DNA of 64,000 nt, from the NCBI GenBank assembly GCA_002803225.1, contig NXFV01000964.1:62001-126000 (forward strand), read 5' to 3'. The translations under genes were made by a program, and so were the position numbers. The stretch comes from Gamarada debralockiae (lineage: Eukaryota > Ascomycota > Leotiomycetes > Helotiales > Hyphodiscaceae). Positions 40,222-50,600 of the stretch are shown here, one piece after another (position 1 is the stretch's first letter; each line of letters starts with the position of its first letter). The notes beneath the pieces are model-generated. The model had not been told where the DNA came from, searched no databases, and saw only the letters and a program-made list of their open reading frames with translations.

Positions 40222-41742
40222 ATGAAGCTCCTTCAATCCATCTTGAGCATCGCCAACCTCGCATCGGTTCCCTACCTGTCCAATGCACCACTACCCTCCT
40301 TGCCGTCTGACCATCCGGCTTCAATCCAATTTTCTGCGTGGCTCTCCGCCTTCAATACAGGAGACAGGGAAACAATCGCGGCTTATCACACCGATTTATC
40401 ATTTCCTCTTTCTATTCTGGAAGGACCCCTTCACGGTGGTGGTGGTGGAGTAGATAGAGAAGTCATATTTGCCCAGATGACCGGCGGCTTCGATATTGCG
40501 AAGGTAGAATCCATCGACGATCCGTCCTTTGTTGTGGTAGTCATGAAGATAAGAAAGCAACCTCTGTGCTTCCAACCTCAGTACATCAGGGCAAACATGA
40601 GTGTTGACATCTCTCGTCCCACTTATCCGGCAGCAAAGTTGAACTTCGCCCCAACCAACACGCCTCTTGACTTGATTCCTCAAGATGATCCTCGGCGGCC
40701 GGAGTACGAGAGGGCTATGGCGCCTTTGACCACTGCGCGACGGCGTGCAATACTAGATGGCATTACGGAGGCCTTGCGAGAGCAATATGTCAACCCAACT
40801 GTCGGCGAGGATATGATTGCAGGGCTCGAGGCAAATGTCGAAAACGGCGACTACGAAAGCATCGATGACAACGAGAAATTCTCCTATCGTGTCACGCATG
40901 ACTTACACAGCCATGATAAAGACATGTTTATAGCGTTCTTCGAGCCAATGCATCTGAATAATGAAAGCGCCTGTGGTCGTAGCCCAGAGAAGCACTTCGA
41001 AGAACTGCGTGTTATGAATTTCGGCTTTGGTAATACTTCCTTCGACGCTGAATCTGTTCCGGGCTGCACAATTGCGACGCTTCCCATCAACGTCTTCGTC
41101 CCCTTCGATCTAGGATGGGCCTCTGATGCAACGGCGATTCGGGGTGCCGTAGGAGACATAATCAGTAGTGTCGCCGATGCAGATGCCCTTATCGTCGATC
41201 TTCGAGACAACCGTGGAGGCCATCCCAACACTGTCGCTTTTGTCGAATCCTACCTATTGGACAATGCGCCACTTCATTTGCTGGATATGGTGGACCGAAA
41301 CGGTACCGTTGTAAAGTCAGATACTACCCTCACCTTTCATGAGCTCCCACCAGGATCCAAGCGCTTCGGTGGGACAAAACCTTTGTTTGTTCTCACTACC
41401 GGCGCCACCTTTGGTGGCGGGGAGGATTTGGCATACAGTCTGCAGGCGTTCAAACGAGCTCAAGCCATCATAGGAGAAGGGAATGATGCCACAATCGGCG
41501 CTGCGAACCCCGTCAGAAAACCACGCTTCGTGGCGGAGGAAATTTTTGGGAAAGAATGGTGGCATGTGGCTGTACCCGATGTCAAACCCGTCCATGCAGT
41601 CACGGGTTCGAATTGGAAAGGTGTCGGTGTCAAGAGTGATATCGTGGCAGGAAAAGGTGAGTGGGAAGCAGAGAAGAATGCAAAGGAGGTGGCCAGACAG
41701 CTTGCCATAAGGGCTTTGCAACCGGATAGAGAGGAGTTGTAA
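40222..41742 (+). CDS. S41-family (IRBP/tail-specific protease-like) protein, probable pseudoenzyme
   Basis: A single exon of 506 codons from 40222. Translation could start at 40189; the inner ATG gives MKLLQSILSIANLASVPYLS, which resembles a weak signal peptide. Residues about 30-110 look like the N-terminal module of such proteins (FSAWLSAFNTGDRETIAAYH and a GGF motif). The S41 part has VTHDLHSHDKDMF, GAVGDIISSVADADALIVDL, DNRGGHPNTVAFVESYLL, and near the end VTGSNWKGVGVKSDI. In relatives the nucleophile lies three residues before a Glu (T-x-S-A-x-E type). Here that segment is TTGATFGGGEDLAYSLQAF, with Gly398 in the Ser position. Protease activity is therefore doubtful. The function is unknown. 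Confidence 0.85.
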   Translation: MKLLQSILSIANLASVPYLSNAPLPSLPSDHPASIQFSAWLSAFNTGDRETIAAYHTDLSFPLSILEGPLHGGGGGVDREVIFAQMTGGFDIAKVESIDDPSFVVVVMKIRKQPLCFQPQYIRANMSVDISRPTYPAAKLNFAPTNTPLDLIPQDDPRRPEYERAMAPLTTARRRAILDGITEALREQYVNPTVGEDMIAGLEANVENGDYESIDDNEKFSYRVTHDLHSHDKDMFIAFFEPMHLNNESACGRSPEKHFEELRVMNFGFGNTSFDAESVPGCTIATLPINVFVPFDLGWASDATAIRGAVGDIISSVADADALIVDLRDNRGGHPNTVAFVESYLLDNAPLHLLDMVDRNGTVVKSDTTLTFHELPPGSKRFGGTKPLFVLTTGATFGGGEDLAYSLQAFKRAQAIIGEGNDATIGAANPVRKPRFVAEEIFGKEWWHVAVPDVKPVHAVTGSNWKGVGVKSDIVAGKGEWEAEKNAKEVARQLAIRALQPDREEL

Positions 41743-42288
41743 GTGGGTCCAGATGGCACGTAAACTCTGAGCACGATGACTTTCCTTACAAATGTTCTTT
41801 CCTTGATTACGATTTACGATAATTTTCGGGAAACTTTTCAAGGTCATTTGGAATTCTTTTGGGTTTTGGTTGGCGATTCATTCCAAGGACTTACGGGTTG
41901 CTCAGGCTGAGCAGGGATGGAGTAAGGGCTGTGTTCCCTGTCTGGGAGACAGCTTCACAGTACGAAGTATGTCTACCAACTTCAGATGGAATTTGAGCTT
42001 CTAATCATGGAAATGCCTTGGACAAATGAATCATAAGGTGGAGGACTCGCTCGCCACGAAGAATCTTATATCATGTGATTTCTGGGATGGGACAATCCTG
42101 AATGAGGTTGCGGTTACACAGACTTATTTTGCCTGTAAGCTCGTACTTCATCCCTGCATCGTCCTCTGTCAGCCAATGAGAAGGCCATCTTTACGAAGTT
42201 AGCGATAATGCATCGCGCCCAAACGGCCGCTGACTGGTCGGCTTAACAGTGACGTTCAAATCTGAGACTTGTTGCAGCCTCGCACCAC

Positions 42289-42334
42289 GTACGGAAGGGG
42301 GGTGACGATGAATTCCTGAAACCCCCTTCCGTAC
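42289..42334. promoter_or_regulatory. Perfect 13-bp inverted repeat before the P450
   Basis: GTACGGAAGGGGG (42289-42301) and its exact complement CCCCCTTCCGTAC (42322-42334) are separated by 20 nt. It lies about 190 bp before the P450 start codon. Each arm holds a CGG/CCG triplet, the kind of half-site bound by fungal Zn2Cys6 factors, so it may be an operator; a transcript hairpin is another possibility. Confidence 0.6.
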
Positions 42335-42392
42335 CTCCGGTACACAGTGACAGATTCTCTGCCGCGTTCCAACCACCTTCCTTTTCTATTTT

Positions 42393-42420
42393 TTCCATCT
42401 TCCATCTTCCATCTTCCATC
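42393..42420 (+). repeat. Four 7-bp tandem units TTCCATC
   Basis: Four exact copies lie in the pyrimidine-rich leader of the P450 gene, about 100 bp before the ATG. Confidence 0.9.
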
Positions 42421-42521
42421 TTACCTCATCCTCTCCCTCATTTCTTTGAATTGGACTCTGCGGTTTTGTTGTCCTTTTGTTTGCCCCTCCAGCAGCTCCT
42501 CTTCGCACGGCCCAAAGAAAG

Positions 42522-44774
42522 ATGTTCTCCATTATTCCGCTCGCGGTCCTAGGCTCTGTGTTCGCGATAGTGCTGACGTTCTATCGCCGTTTCAGCAAAG
42601 ATTGGGAGAATGCAAAGAAAACTGGCCTCGTCTGTATTCCAACTCGTAAGTTCGAAATTCAAAAGAAAATTCTCCGATCTTGAGCCTAAAAACGATCTGT
42701 ACCTTCGACTATAAAGTTTAAACCTTCGACTATAATGTTTAAACCTTCGACTATAAAGTTTAAACCGTGTCGGCGTCAAAGCGCGAAGGATTCGAGAGAA
42801 TACGGGACAGTTAAACTGATAAATATCTAGCGTTTATTGGAAACAATTATTTCTTGATCGCCTTGGCGGAACTCTTCACGCCAATTCTTCGCAGACTCCC
42901 CTATGCTAAAGAATGGAGATGGCTCGAGTATGTCCCCCGCCTTCCCCTCTCTTGGTAGCCTTATGCTAACAACTCTAGCCTACTTGACCGTCACGACAGT
43001 TGGTTCCGGCCGCGTGTTGCAAACGAAAAATACGGCGATACCTACCTATTCGTTGGCCTTAATGGCACCTTTCTTCGAACTGCCAATGCGGAGCTCATTG
43101 GGCAGATTGTTCTTCGCAAGGCGGACTTTACGAAACCGGTTGAAGGATACAAAATCGTGGACATTTTCGGGCGGAGTATGCTTACGCAGGAGGGCTCGGA
43201 GTGGAAGAGACACAGGAAAGTCGTTGGACCCAGCTTCTCGGAGAAGAGTAATAAATTGGTGTTTGAGGAAAGTCTGAGGCAGGCCAAAAGTATGATGGAC
43301 TTGTGGAGCCACCAGGGCAAAAATACGGAGGAGAATATGAAGGTCGATAATACGGCGCATGATGCGGCGACACTGAGCTTGCATGTTATTTGCGCAGCTG
43401 GATTTGGAGTTCCGCAGCTGTGGCCTGGAGAAAATGAGGATAAGTTGCAGGGGAATATCTTGCCTGGATTCAATACCTTTCAGCTTACTAAAGACCACAC
43501 TCTGCCATTCAAGGACAGCTTGGGTTTGTTGCTGAAGCATATCTTGTGGTTTGTTGCGCTTCCTCCTTGGTTCTTGAGTATGTATCTTCTCTGAATTTGC
43601 AGAACGAAATGCTAACTTGGGTTTCCAGAGAGATCGCCATTCCAAGTCCACAAGACTGTGTATAGAGCATTCTATGAATGCAAGCGGTACTTTGAGGAAC
43701 TTCTCGAGATTAAGAAAAAGCAGCTGTATCTTGGGGAAAGCGATAAAGGCACCAGTAAGTATCCCTCTCCGACAAATTTTGACAACACTCACTGATTTGC
43801 TATTAGTGGACCTAATGGCTCCCATGATCAAAGCATCAAACGAAGCTCCTTCAGATTTTGACTCAAAATCCCCTAACGCTACCCTCTCCAAATCCGAGAT
43901 CATCGGCAATTCCTTCATCTTTCTCTTCGCCGGCCACGAAACTTCTGCAAACAGCATCCATTTCAGCATCCTCCTCCTCGCCATCCACCGTTCCTCGCAA
44001 GCCCGTCTACAAGCCGACATCGATAAGATCGTTGGCGATAAACCCACCTCCGAACTGTCCTATCATACAGATATGCCTCGTCTCTACAACTCCATGGTAG
44101 GAGCAGTAATGAATGAACAGCTCCGCCTCATGCCAGCCATCCTAAATGTGCCCAAAGTCACTGCTGGTGACCAAGTAGTGACTGTCGATGGCCGCGAATT
44201 CCCGATTTCCAATGATACATACATACAACTGAACGCCGTAGCCACTAATCGAAATCCACGTTACTGGCCACATTCCCCCTCAAAGCGAACAGGTAAATCC
44301 AACGACCTCGACGATTTCGTTCCCGAGCGCTGGCTCTCAAACACCTCAACCCCCCAATCCCAAGCCGACTCCAACGTCGAGGACGCCGACGGCCTCGAAG
44401 AAGCGTCCTACGACACGAACACGTCCGGCTCACTCTTCAAGCCCGTCAAAAACTCCTTCATATCATTCTCGGAAGGCGCGCGAGCATGTCCCGGACGGCG
44501 CTTTGCACAGGTCGAAATCACAGCCGTCATTACTGCGATTTTCCAGAAATATAGTGTGGAGCTGGATGTTAGCGAGTGGGCGAGCGATGAGGAGGTTGCG
44601 AGAATGGGAACGGCGGAGAGGAAAGCTGTTTATCAGAAGGCAGCGATTAGAGCAGAGAACGTACTAAAGAGGTGCGAGCAGCGGACTATTACGCTGCAGA
44701 TGAGGCCTGGTGATAAGGTTCCGGTTAGGTTTGTGGAGAGGGGGAAGGAGAGGTTTGCTGGGCTTATGGATTGA
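42522..44774 (+). CDS. Cytochrome P450 monooxygenase
   Basis: Membrane-anchored haem-thiolate monooxygenase; the substrate is unknown. Exons 42522-42645, 42831-42927, 42979-43577, 43629-43754 and 43807-44774 join in phase to 637 residues, longer than the usual 500-550. The first 20 residues (FSIIPLAVLGSVFAIVLTF) form the anchor. SEWKRHRKVVGPSFSEKSN is the C-helix WxxxR region. The I-helix reads FLFAGHETSANS, the K-helix ExxR is NEQLRLMP, PERW follows, and the haem-binding loop is SFSEGARACPGRRFAQVE with the Cys ligand. An acidic Ser/Asp/Glu-rich insert of about 45 residues sits between PERW and the haem loop and accounts for part of the extra length. Intron 1 (185 bp) carries a minisatellite. 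The 3' end of the gene is followed by a diverged duplicate of itself. I cannot assign a CYP family. Confidence 0.95.
42701..42763 (+). repeat. Minisatellite of three 21-bp units in P450 intron 1
   Basis: Unit ACCTTCGACTATAAAGTTTA plus A, repeated three times head to tail at 42701, 42722 and 42743. The middle copy differs at one base (A to T). It makes this intron much longer than its neighbours. Confidence 0.95.
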
Positions 44775-44905
44775 GTTGCGAGGATGGGAGTTGTTACTTT
44801 AGCTTTGCAATTTGGCGACTCTGGACCGGGAAGGAGGGATTTACTGGGCTCATGGATCAAGTTGAACTAAGGTATGGCTATTGCTTTAGCTTTGTAAGAT
44901 TACCC
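44747..44905 (+). repeat. Imperfect tandem duplication across the P450 stop codon
   Basis: The segment around 44747-44815 (coding ERFAGLMD, stop, then a stretch ending TTTAGCTTTGCAA) recurs diverged at about 44832-44900 (GGGATTTACTGGGCTCATGG ... CTTTAGCTTTGTAA). The second copy would read EGFTGLMDQ in one frame, close to the first. It lies in the 3' UTR. Confidence 0.7.
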
Positions 44906-45201
44906 CTCAACTCTGATTTGGGTGGGAGCGAAGCCTCGGGGGCTTGGGAGGCGTTAGGAACTGAGAAGAAACCCATTTGCGAATCCATCCTATCCAAAAA
45001 TGCTCGAACGTTTCCTCTCCCTTTCTTTCCGCTCATAATCCAACCCATAAATCAACCTATTGAACAAATTCGCGATCTCTTGAGCCGAAGTCACAACTTT
45101 CCGTTCTGGTGCCCATACACTGCAGGATTCATAACTAACACCCTTCAGCATCTCTCGACCTTTGGACAGTGTTTGTATTGGAACGAACGGATGTAGGAAG
45201 T

Positions 45202-45774
45202 TTAGTGTGTCTCGGTGGATGGATTTGGAGGAGGTGTTGCTTCGACGCTGGGGATGTTCTGGCGGGGGAGTTCTTCGGGCCGAAGCGGGCGGGATAGGTG
45301 GGTAGCTTCAGTGGCATGCATGTTCCAGACATCCAAGAGTCCAAACCTAGGGAAATGTTGGCCCCGATTAGAGAGGAGTCTTGCAACACCAGGTCTCGCC
45401 TGGTGAAATCGTCGAGATCTTGTTCCAGGAGGTGTTGGCAATGTTTCGAGTTTTGAACTTGCTTGAATCTTGTTAACAATTGTTGCTTGCTCTGGATTGA
45501 AGTTGTGATTTTTGATTGGACTCACGGGATTGTCTGCGTATTGAATACACATAGTCCATAAAGAGATGTCAAAACTTTTCTGATTCAAGTTTGACTGTAA
45601 CCATGCTCCAGCCCCAAATATGACGGTGGCAACTAATCCGAGAAGGCCAACGCTGATGTTGATTCGAGTTTCTGTGAGCCATCGCTTGAGCTTGGAACAG
45701 CTCCCAAGGAGAGAGGACGGCACCGAGTGCTGAGGATCATGATCAATTTGAACAGAAGCCAGATCATTGTGCAT
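45202..45774 (-). CDS. Small single-pass membrane protein of an uncharacterised fungal type
   Basis: 190 codons if read as one frame. A polar N terminus of about 35 residues precedes one membrane helix (INISVGLLGLVATVIFGAGA), then KSFDISLWTMCIQYADN. This helix followed by a Leu-Trp-x-x-Cys stretch is common in small uncharacterised fungal membrane proteins. A good intron (GTGAGT to AACAAG, about 45480-45530) would put the tail into another frame, with CQHLLEQDLDDFTRRDL, which looks more protein-like than the unspliced tail. The C terminus and the exact start are therefore uncertain; an upstream minus-strand frame (about 45790-45930) could be a first exon. Confidence 0.55.
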   Translation of the reverse strand: MHNDLASVQIDHDPQHSVPSSLLGSCSKLKRWLTETRINISVGLLGLVATVIFGAGAWLQSNLNQKSFDISLWTMCIQYADNPVSPIKNHNFNPEQATIVNKIQASSKLETLPTPPGTRSRRFHQARPGVARLLSNRGQHFPRFGLLDVWNMHATEATHLSRPLRPEELPRQNIPSVEATPPPNPSTETH

Positions 45775-46367
45775 AACGGTTTCAGAGTTCGAAAAAGGTT
45801 GCTAATGCAATTGAACCTCCACTTGGTGTCGCCTGTTGCACTGGCGAGGCTGGTCGGTCTTCCGCACCTCCAGGCATGGTCGCTGACCGGATCTCATGAG
45901 CAGGCTGAGAAGGCATGTGAGAATGTCGGTTGTCTTGTCGTCGCTCCAACTGATCGAAAGATTAATACCGTACTTCATACAAAGAATGTTTTGTCGTCGA
46001 GACTTTCACGACGGGGCGTTTCGGTGACGTGCAATACACGGGGCTTGTGGCTTGTCTCGCCGACAAGGCTCACTCCAGCCTTGTGCTTCAATCTGCCCTT
46101 GCAGCGTAAATTGGATTCGTCATCTGGTAGCTCTTCAACTGCGAACTTCTCGACTGGGTGTTTACAGTCAGACAACATCCGGCGTGGAGGTCAGAAGTAA
46201 TAGCCAAGGCATAAGTGGAAGGTAAGTGCTGATAGACTGTTCAAAAAGGCCTTTGAGGCCAGCGGCTTGGCCGAAAATCCGTGATGGAATAGCGAAATTA
46301 TGTTAGAAGTCACAACTGGTTCCTGGTCTCCGGATGCAATTATGCTCTTGTCTTTCGGCTCTCCACC
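45775..46367. other. Intergenic, possibly with the 5' end of the membrane-protein gene
   Basis: A minus-strand frame beginning MPSQPAHEIRSATMPGGAED lies near 45920. It could be a first exon of the gene at 45202-45774. Nothing else was recognised. Confidence 0.35.
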
Positions 46368-48285
46368 TCATGCTCTGTCAAAGCTGACTAAAGGATCCGT
46401 CATGGTTCCCAGCTCCTCTTTGTTGTCCCAGGTGGAAGTATAGATGTTATAGCCAAAAGCCTTTGGCTCAGTTCTCCAGTCCACTATCGCAATACGTTTA
46501 TACCGTGTCTCTGAATCATCGAGAGACATTAGACCGAGAGCGTAGACGTAGTGTTCCGTGGCCAGAACAATCAAGCATCTAACTGACGCCGGGTCAGTCC
46601 CTCGACATCTTCTTTCCGGCTTGGTGCCGAGGTCTAGAGTGATACTCGGATTCAGGTTTTCTAGCATCAAGGGAATTAACTTCTCACGAACCACAAGCTT
46701 GCCAGATAGGACTAGAAGGGTTTGATCGGACTCCGCTTTAGCATGGATGATTTCAATGCAATGTCCAACATAGCTATCGTCATCACGTCCGCGAAATTCG
46801 AACGATATGGGCCTATTTATCGATGCCCAGGACCAACTTGGTGCAGTAAATGTCTCAGGCCTAGCAGGATTCTCAGGGTCTTTGACCAACCAAAGAAAGT
46901 CTCGGTGGAGATGTCCTTTCCACGGATCTAAGAGGAATGTGTCTTTCAAGACAATAGCAACTTCTTTGGCCAGTCCCAAGATTGTAGCAAGCTTGTTGGT
47001 CTCCTTGGTCATTTGACGCGATGAGTACTCCTCTACTAATTCTTTCCAAGAATTGTAGAATTTTTGGGAGTTGAAGAAAGCCGTATTTCCAGTGAGGACG
47101 GCTTCTTTGAACAGGCGCACGTCCATCAACTTCAGATCCGCATCGTAAAATCCAGGTAATCCATTTGGAAACTTTTCCGAGGCGTTTAGACATATGCAGT
47201 CCCAGTAAAGCTCTTCGTTGGAGTAATTGAGAACACGGGGCGAAAGAAGCTGCTCCTGAAGAACACATACTCGTGTGTCTAAAGCGCTCTTTGGTCTCGA
47301 ACCATCTTGCGTGACTCGACGATCTGCAAAAACGTATTTGGCAGAACCATCTGCCCATGATGAGTTGGCACTCAAGGGCGCACTCGTAATGGTGAACGAG
47401 GTCTAAAACAACTTTCCGCTTCTCCTGTGGTAAATCGGTAGCAACCGCAATGGTCAGAAGAGAGTTTTTGTATATGGATGCCATGGAGTTAGCTTCCCTC
47501 TGCCAGTCATCCACGGAATCCTGTATGATACACAGAGCATCCATAAATATCGAATTCCGAATCTTCTTGTAATGAAGATCACATCCCGCATGGTCTTCGG
47601 CAGTGTGTTGAGAGGGATCGAGAGCATACTGTCCTCCAGATTTGATTTAACGGCTTGGAAACTTGTATTGATGTTCTGATTCCACCAGTAGGAAAGAGTG
47701 AAATATAAGCCTCGATCAGTTTCGCCCGAGTAGAGCCTCGGATCTTGTGAACCATCTAGCGGACCAACATCAATGACACTTGTTGGCAAATTCGGCAACA
47801 CAAATTCCGATGCTTGAATGCACTTTTGATGTTTCGTGAGACAATGACTCATCCAAGCCGCCGCCATTTGAAAGGCGCAGTGAGATCCAGTATCTCGATC
47901 TTCAAAAGCGCTTCTGTTCACATAACCTGGTCCATGAACTCTGAAAGTGTCAGCACGGAAACTATCTTCCTTGAGCCACTTACCATCAAGACGACCGACT
48001 TTCAGAATCGCGTGGGTCTGATCTTTTGATTCATATGATGCTCGTGTCTTGTTTTAGGAGATCCTTGACTTCAGATCATTTGGCAAAGAGGACATTCAAG
48101 TCTTTGCGCACTATCTTCAACTCTCATCACTTTAGCTTGCTCAAATTCCAGGAATGCGACAGCTCTTCACAACGAGAACACAGCTTAGGCACCTTATGTT
48201 TTTCGATCTGGGCCAGAGATTCCATCGAAGTAATCTTTCGTAGCCCTTCGAGAAAGGCTGTTGGAGAGAGCTGCTCTTCCGCCAT
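46368..48285 (-). pseudogene. HET-domain (heterokaryon incompatibility) gene, frame-broken
   Basis: HET-domain proteins trigger incompatibility reactions in filamentous fungi. The gene would start at 48285 (MAEEQLSPTAFLEGLRKITS) and includes VPKLCSRCEELSHSW. The HET domain follows: CLTKHQKCIQ, LPTSVIDVG, GLYFTLSYWWNQN, LNTLPKTMRDVIFITRRFGI, then RYLW. At about 47540 the expected W-I-D-A-L-C reads in two frames: the next block, DALCIIQDSVDDWQREANSM and ASIYKNSLLTIAV, is shifted, as if about four bases were lost. A second frame change near 47370-47420 precedes SSWADGSAKYVFADRR and LQEQLLSPRVLNYSNEEL. The end (46368-47375) is then open. No intron signals fit the two breaks, so it is called a pseudogene. 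Confidence 0.8.
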
Positions 48286-48552
48286 GTCCTACAGTATGAG
48301 AAAGAGGCCAGAATGGCGTCTAAAATTTGGAAAGTTGCGAGCCAACTCTAAGAATGGAAGGAAGGTTGAAATGGGACTTGCAAAGCTCCACACGGACCAG
48401 GCTTAGCCAGCTGTGGGCACCTCTAGGCTGCCCAATATCTCAAGCACGAGGCTTGAAAACTGTTGCTTAATGCGTCGAACAAATCGAAATTAGCAAAGTC
48501 GTGGTGTTCCTCTGCTCTCAACAATCCTATTGATGCCCAGAGTCGTTGAACA
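48286..48552. other. Short gap between the two pseudogenes
   Basis: About 270 bp between the divergent 5' ends of the HET and MAP2K relics; it would have been their common promoter. Nothing else was seen. Confidence 0.4.
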
Positions 48553-49773
48553 ATGGCGGACGATTCTGCGAAGTCTGATCCTGCGACTCGTTTTGGCCCG
48601 CGAACTTTGAGGAAGAGAGCAAATGCCAAGACATTGTCGCTGCGTCTTTCTAGTGCCGGCTCATCAACTCTTTCTGAGGGTGATCCGGCAAATAGCGAGC
48701 TTGAATCATCTGGAGATCACAGTCGAGTTCAGATTAGACTTGACGCCCGACGATTTCTTTGACTTGAAGGCAGAGGACTTGATAACTACGAGGAACTCAA
48801 TTCAAGCCGTAGTGGAACATTGAGCCTGGCCCATCATGCTCCAACGAAGAAGATGACGGTGCGGAAGGTGAGATTGGTCCAAAGCTATCAACTCTCAAGT
48901 CGTGCTAATGAGATTCTGCCTTCCAGGTCATGAACGGGGCAGGTGAAATGCATGTGCGAAAGAAGATTGTAAGAGAATTGAAAGTCATGCATGATTGCAA
49001 CTCCCCATCTTGTTTCACTCTATGGTGTTTTCCAGAACCACGAAGGAGCTGTAGTCCTCTGTACTGAATATATGGATGCGGAGCAGGCGATTTCCTTCAT
49101 CCATGACTTCATATCATGATGCCAGCACTCCTGTACAGTTCCCTTGACCGTATATTAAGTGCCTGTGGTCCTATACGGGTCGATGTGTTAAGAAGTTGCA
49201 GAGGCAGTCCTCGGGGGTCTCTCATATCTGTATTCGAAGCACCGGATTATGCACTGAGATGTGAGACCTGCCAAAATCCTGGTGAATTCACTTGGAGCCA
49301 TCAAGTTGTGCGGCTTCGAGAATTCTCGTCAATTGGTTGGCTTGGTCGCAGAAACATACACTGGAAACTGTCGCTACATGTCCCTGGCGGATTATTGGCG
49401 AGGTGTATACAGTGAAGTCTGACGTATGGAGTGTCGGTATGACATTATTCGAGCTTGCAATAGCAACATTTCCAATATCCCTGGAGAGCCCGGAAGGCCT
49501 GGGAGGTATCTGGAGCTATACCAGAACATTTTCAACGAACCGTCGCCGAGACTACCAAAGAGTGATGCATTTCCTAAAATCTTTGAAGATATGACCGACA
49601 ATTGTCTTGCGAAGGATCCCAAGGAGAGGAAATCGCCTCAGGAGTTATGTATGGAGTGCCTTCAAAACTTGGCTATATTTGCTAACTTAAAGCAGAAGAA
49701 CGACCCTTTTATCCTTGCAGCAAGGCGTACTCCAGCTGATACGAAGGCATGGGCAATCAGCGTGAAGCGATAG
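48553..49773 (+). pseudogene. Ste7-type MAP kinase kinase, heavily decayed
   Basis: A dead copy of the MAP kinase kinase of the fungal pheromone/invasion pathway. Recognisable blocks in order: start MADDSAKSDPATRFGPRTL, ITVEFRLDLTPDDFFDLKAE, MTVRKV, KKIVRELKVMHDCNS, PHLVSLYGVFQNHEGAVVLC, GPIRVDVL, SKHRIMH, ILVNSLGAIKLCGFENSRQL, VYTVKSDVWSVGMTLFELAI, and EPSPRLPKSDAFPKIFED. The blocks lie in different frames. The catalytic His-Arg-Asp reads His-stop-Asp, with TGA at 49255-49257 (CGA to TGA is a C-to-T change), and Asp-Phe-Gly reads Gly-Phe-Glu. A GTGAGA...CAG intron after RKV is still present, so the copy arose from DNA, not from mRNA. The glycine-rich loop is missing. Confidence 0.85.
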
Positions 49774-50600
49774 AGAATGTAGATAACTCAAGGCTGGACT
49801 TGTCTCTTCGCCCATCGTTGGACATTTGAAAGCAGAGTGATACCGGTATGACATGACCAGGTCCTTTGATCGCACCCTTCAAAGGATTCCAACCGAGAAT
49901 GATAGAAATCAGGGACAGACGAGTCAACCTGCCGACGAAAGAGAGTACTTTCTTCATCACGTGATCGAATGCACGAGTATCCATGGTGATCTCATTGCCA
50001 GAAAGGGAAGGACTCTGGCCATATACTTTTCAGTGGCTACAAAGATAATCTTTGGATCCTTGTTAAAACTCGAAGCGTGATATAAAGACCGGTGTCGCTG
50101 TAAGGGTGAAATGATTAGTGCTTCGCGATTAGTGTTTGAACCCCCCTTACTGCCATACTTCGAGCCTCTTATCGAGACCTGGTCGACAAATTCGCAGAGG
50201 TCTACTTCTAGTGTGCCTGCATTATGCAGGACTACTGAAGCAGGCTTTCGTGGATAAATGCCCTTGGTTGGTTGTGTGCCTGGTCTTTTGATTCGTTTGT
50301 TGACGATGAACATGACCTCAAAACTTGAAGCAGCTGAAGGAAGGCGAAAATGGACAGAAGAGTAATGAAAGTGTAACTAAACAAGCAAACGTCGGGACCA
50401 CAACCATCAGAAGACCTGCCAGCTTGTCGGCAGTTTACATTTATGTCGTCGTTCTTCTACATAACAATAAAGTTGAAGTTTAAATAATGGTTTCTAAAGC
50501 TCTCTTCAACTTTGTACCTTGCAGTTGACAGAAGCTCGCCAAGAATCCCCACACGTTTCGCGCCTCCATCTCCGTGCGCTGATCGAACATCGTTGTCGTC
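49774..50600. other. Intergenic region with a TCACGTGA palindrome
   Basis: No supported gene; a 118-codon minus frame (49957-50313) has no motif. The octamer TCACGTGA (49957-49964) is a full Cbf1-type site, 637 bp before the next gene. Confidence 0.4.

Larger units (their letters stand above)
41743..42521. promoter_or_regulatory. Intergenic region and promoter of the P450 gene
   Basis: Contains the inverted repeat and the pyrimidine repeat listed separately. No other gene was seen. Confidence 0.5.

Noticed and set aside
49957..50313. 118-codon minus frame after the MAP2K relic.
   Set aside because: No motif, start context or splice support.
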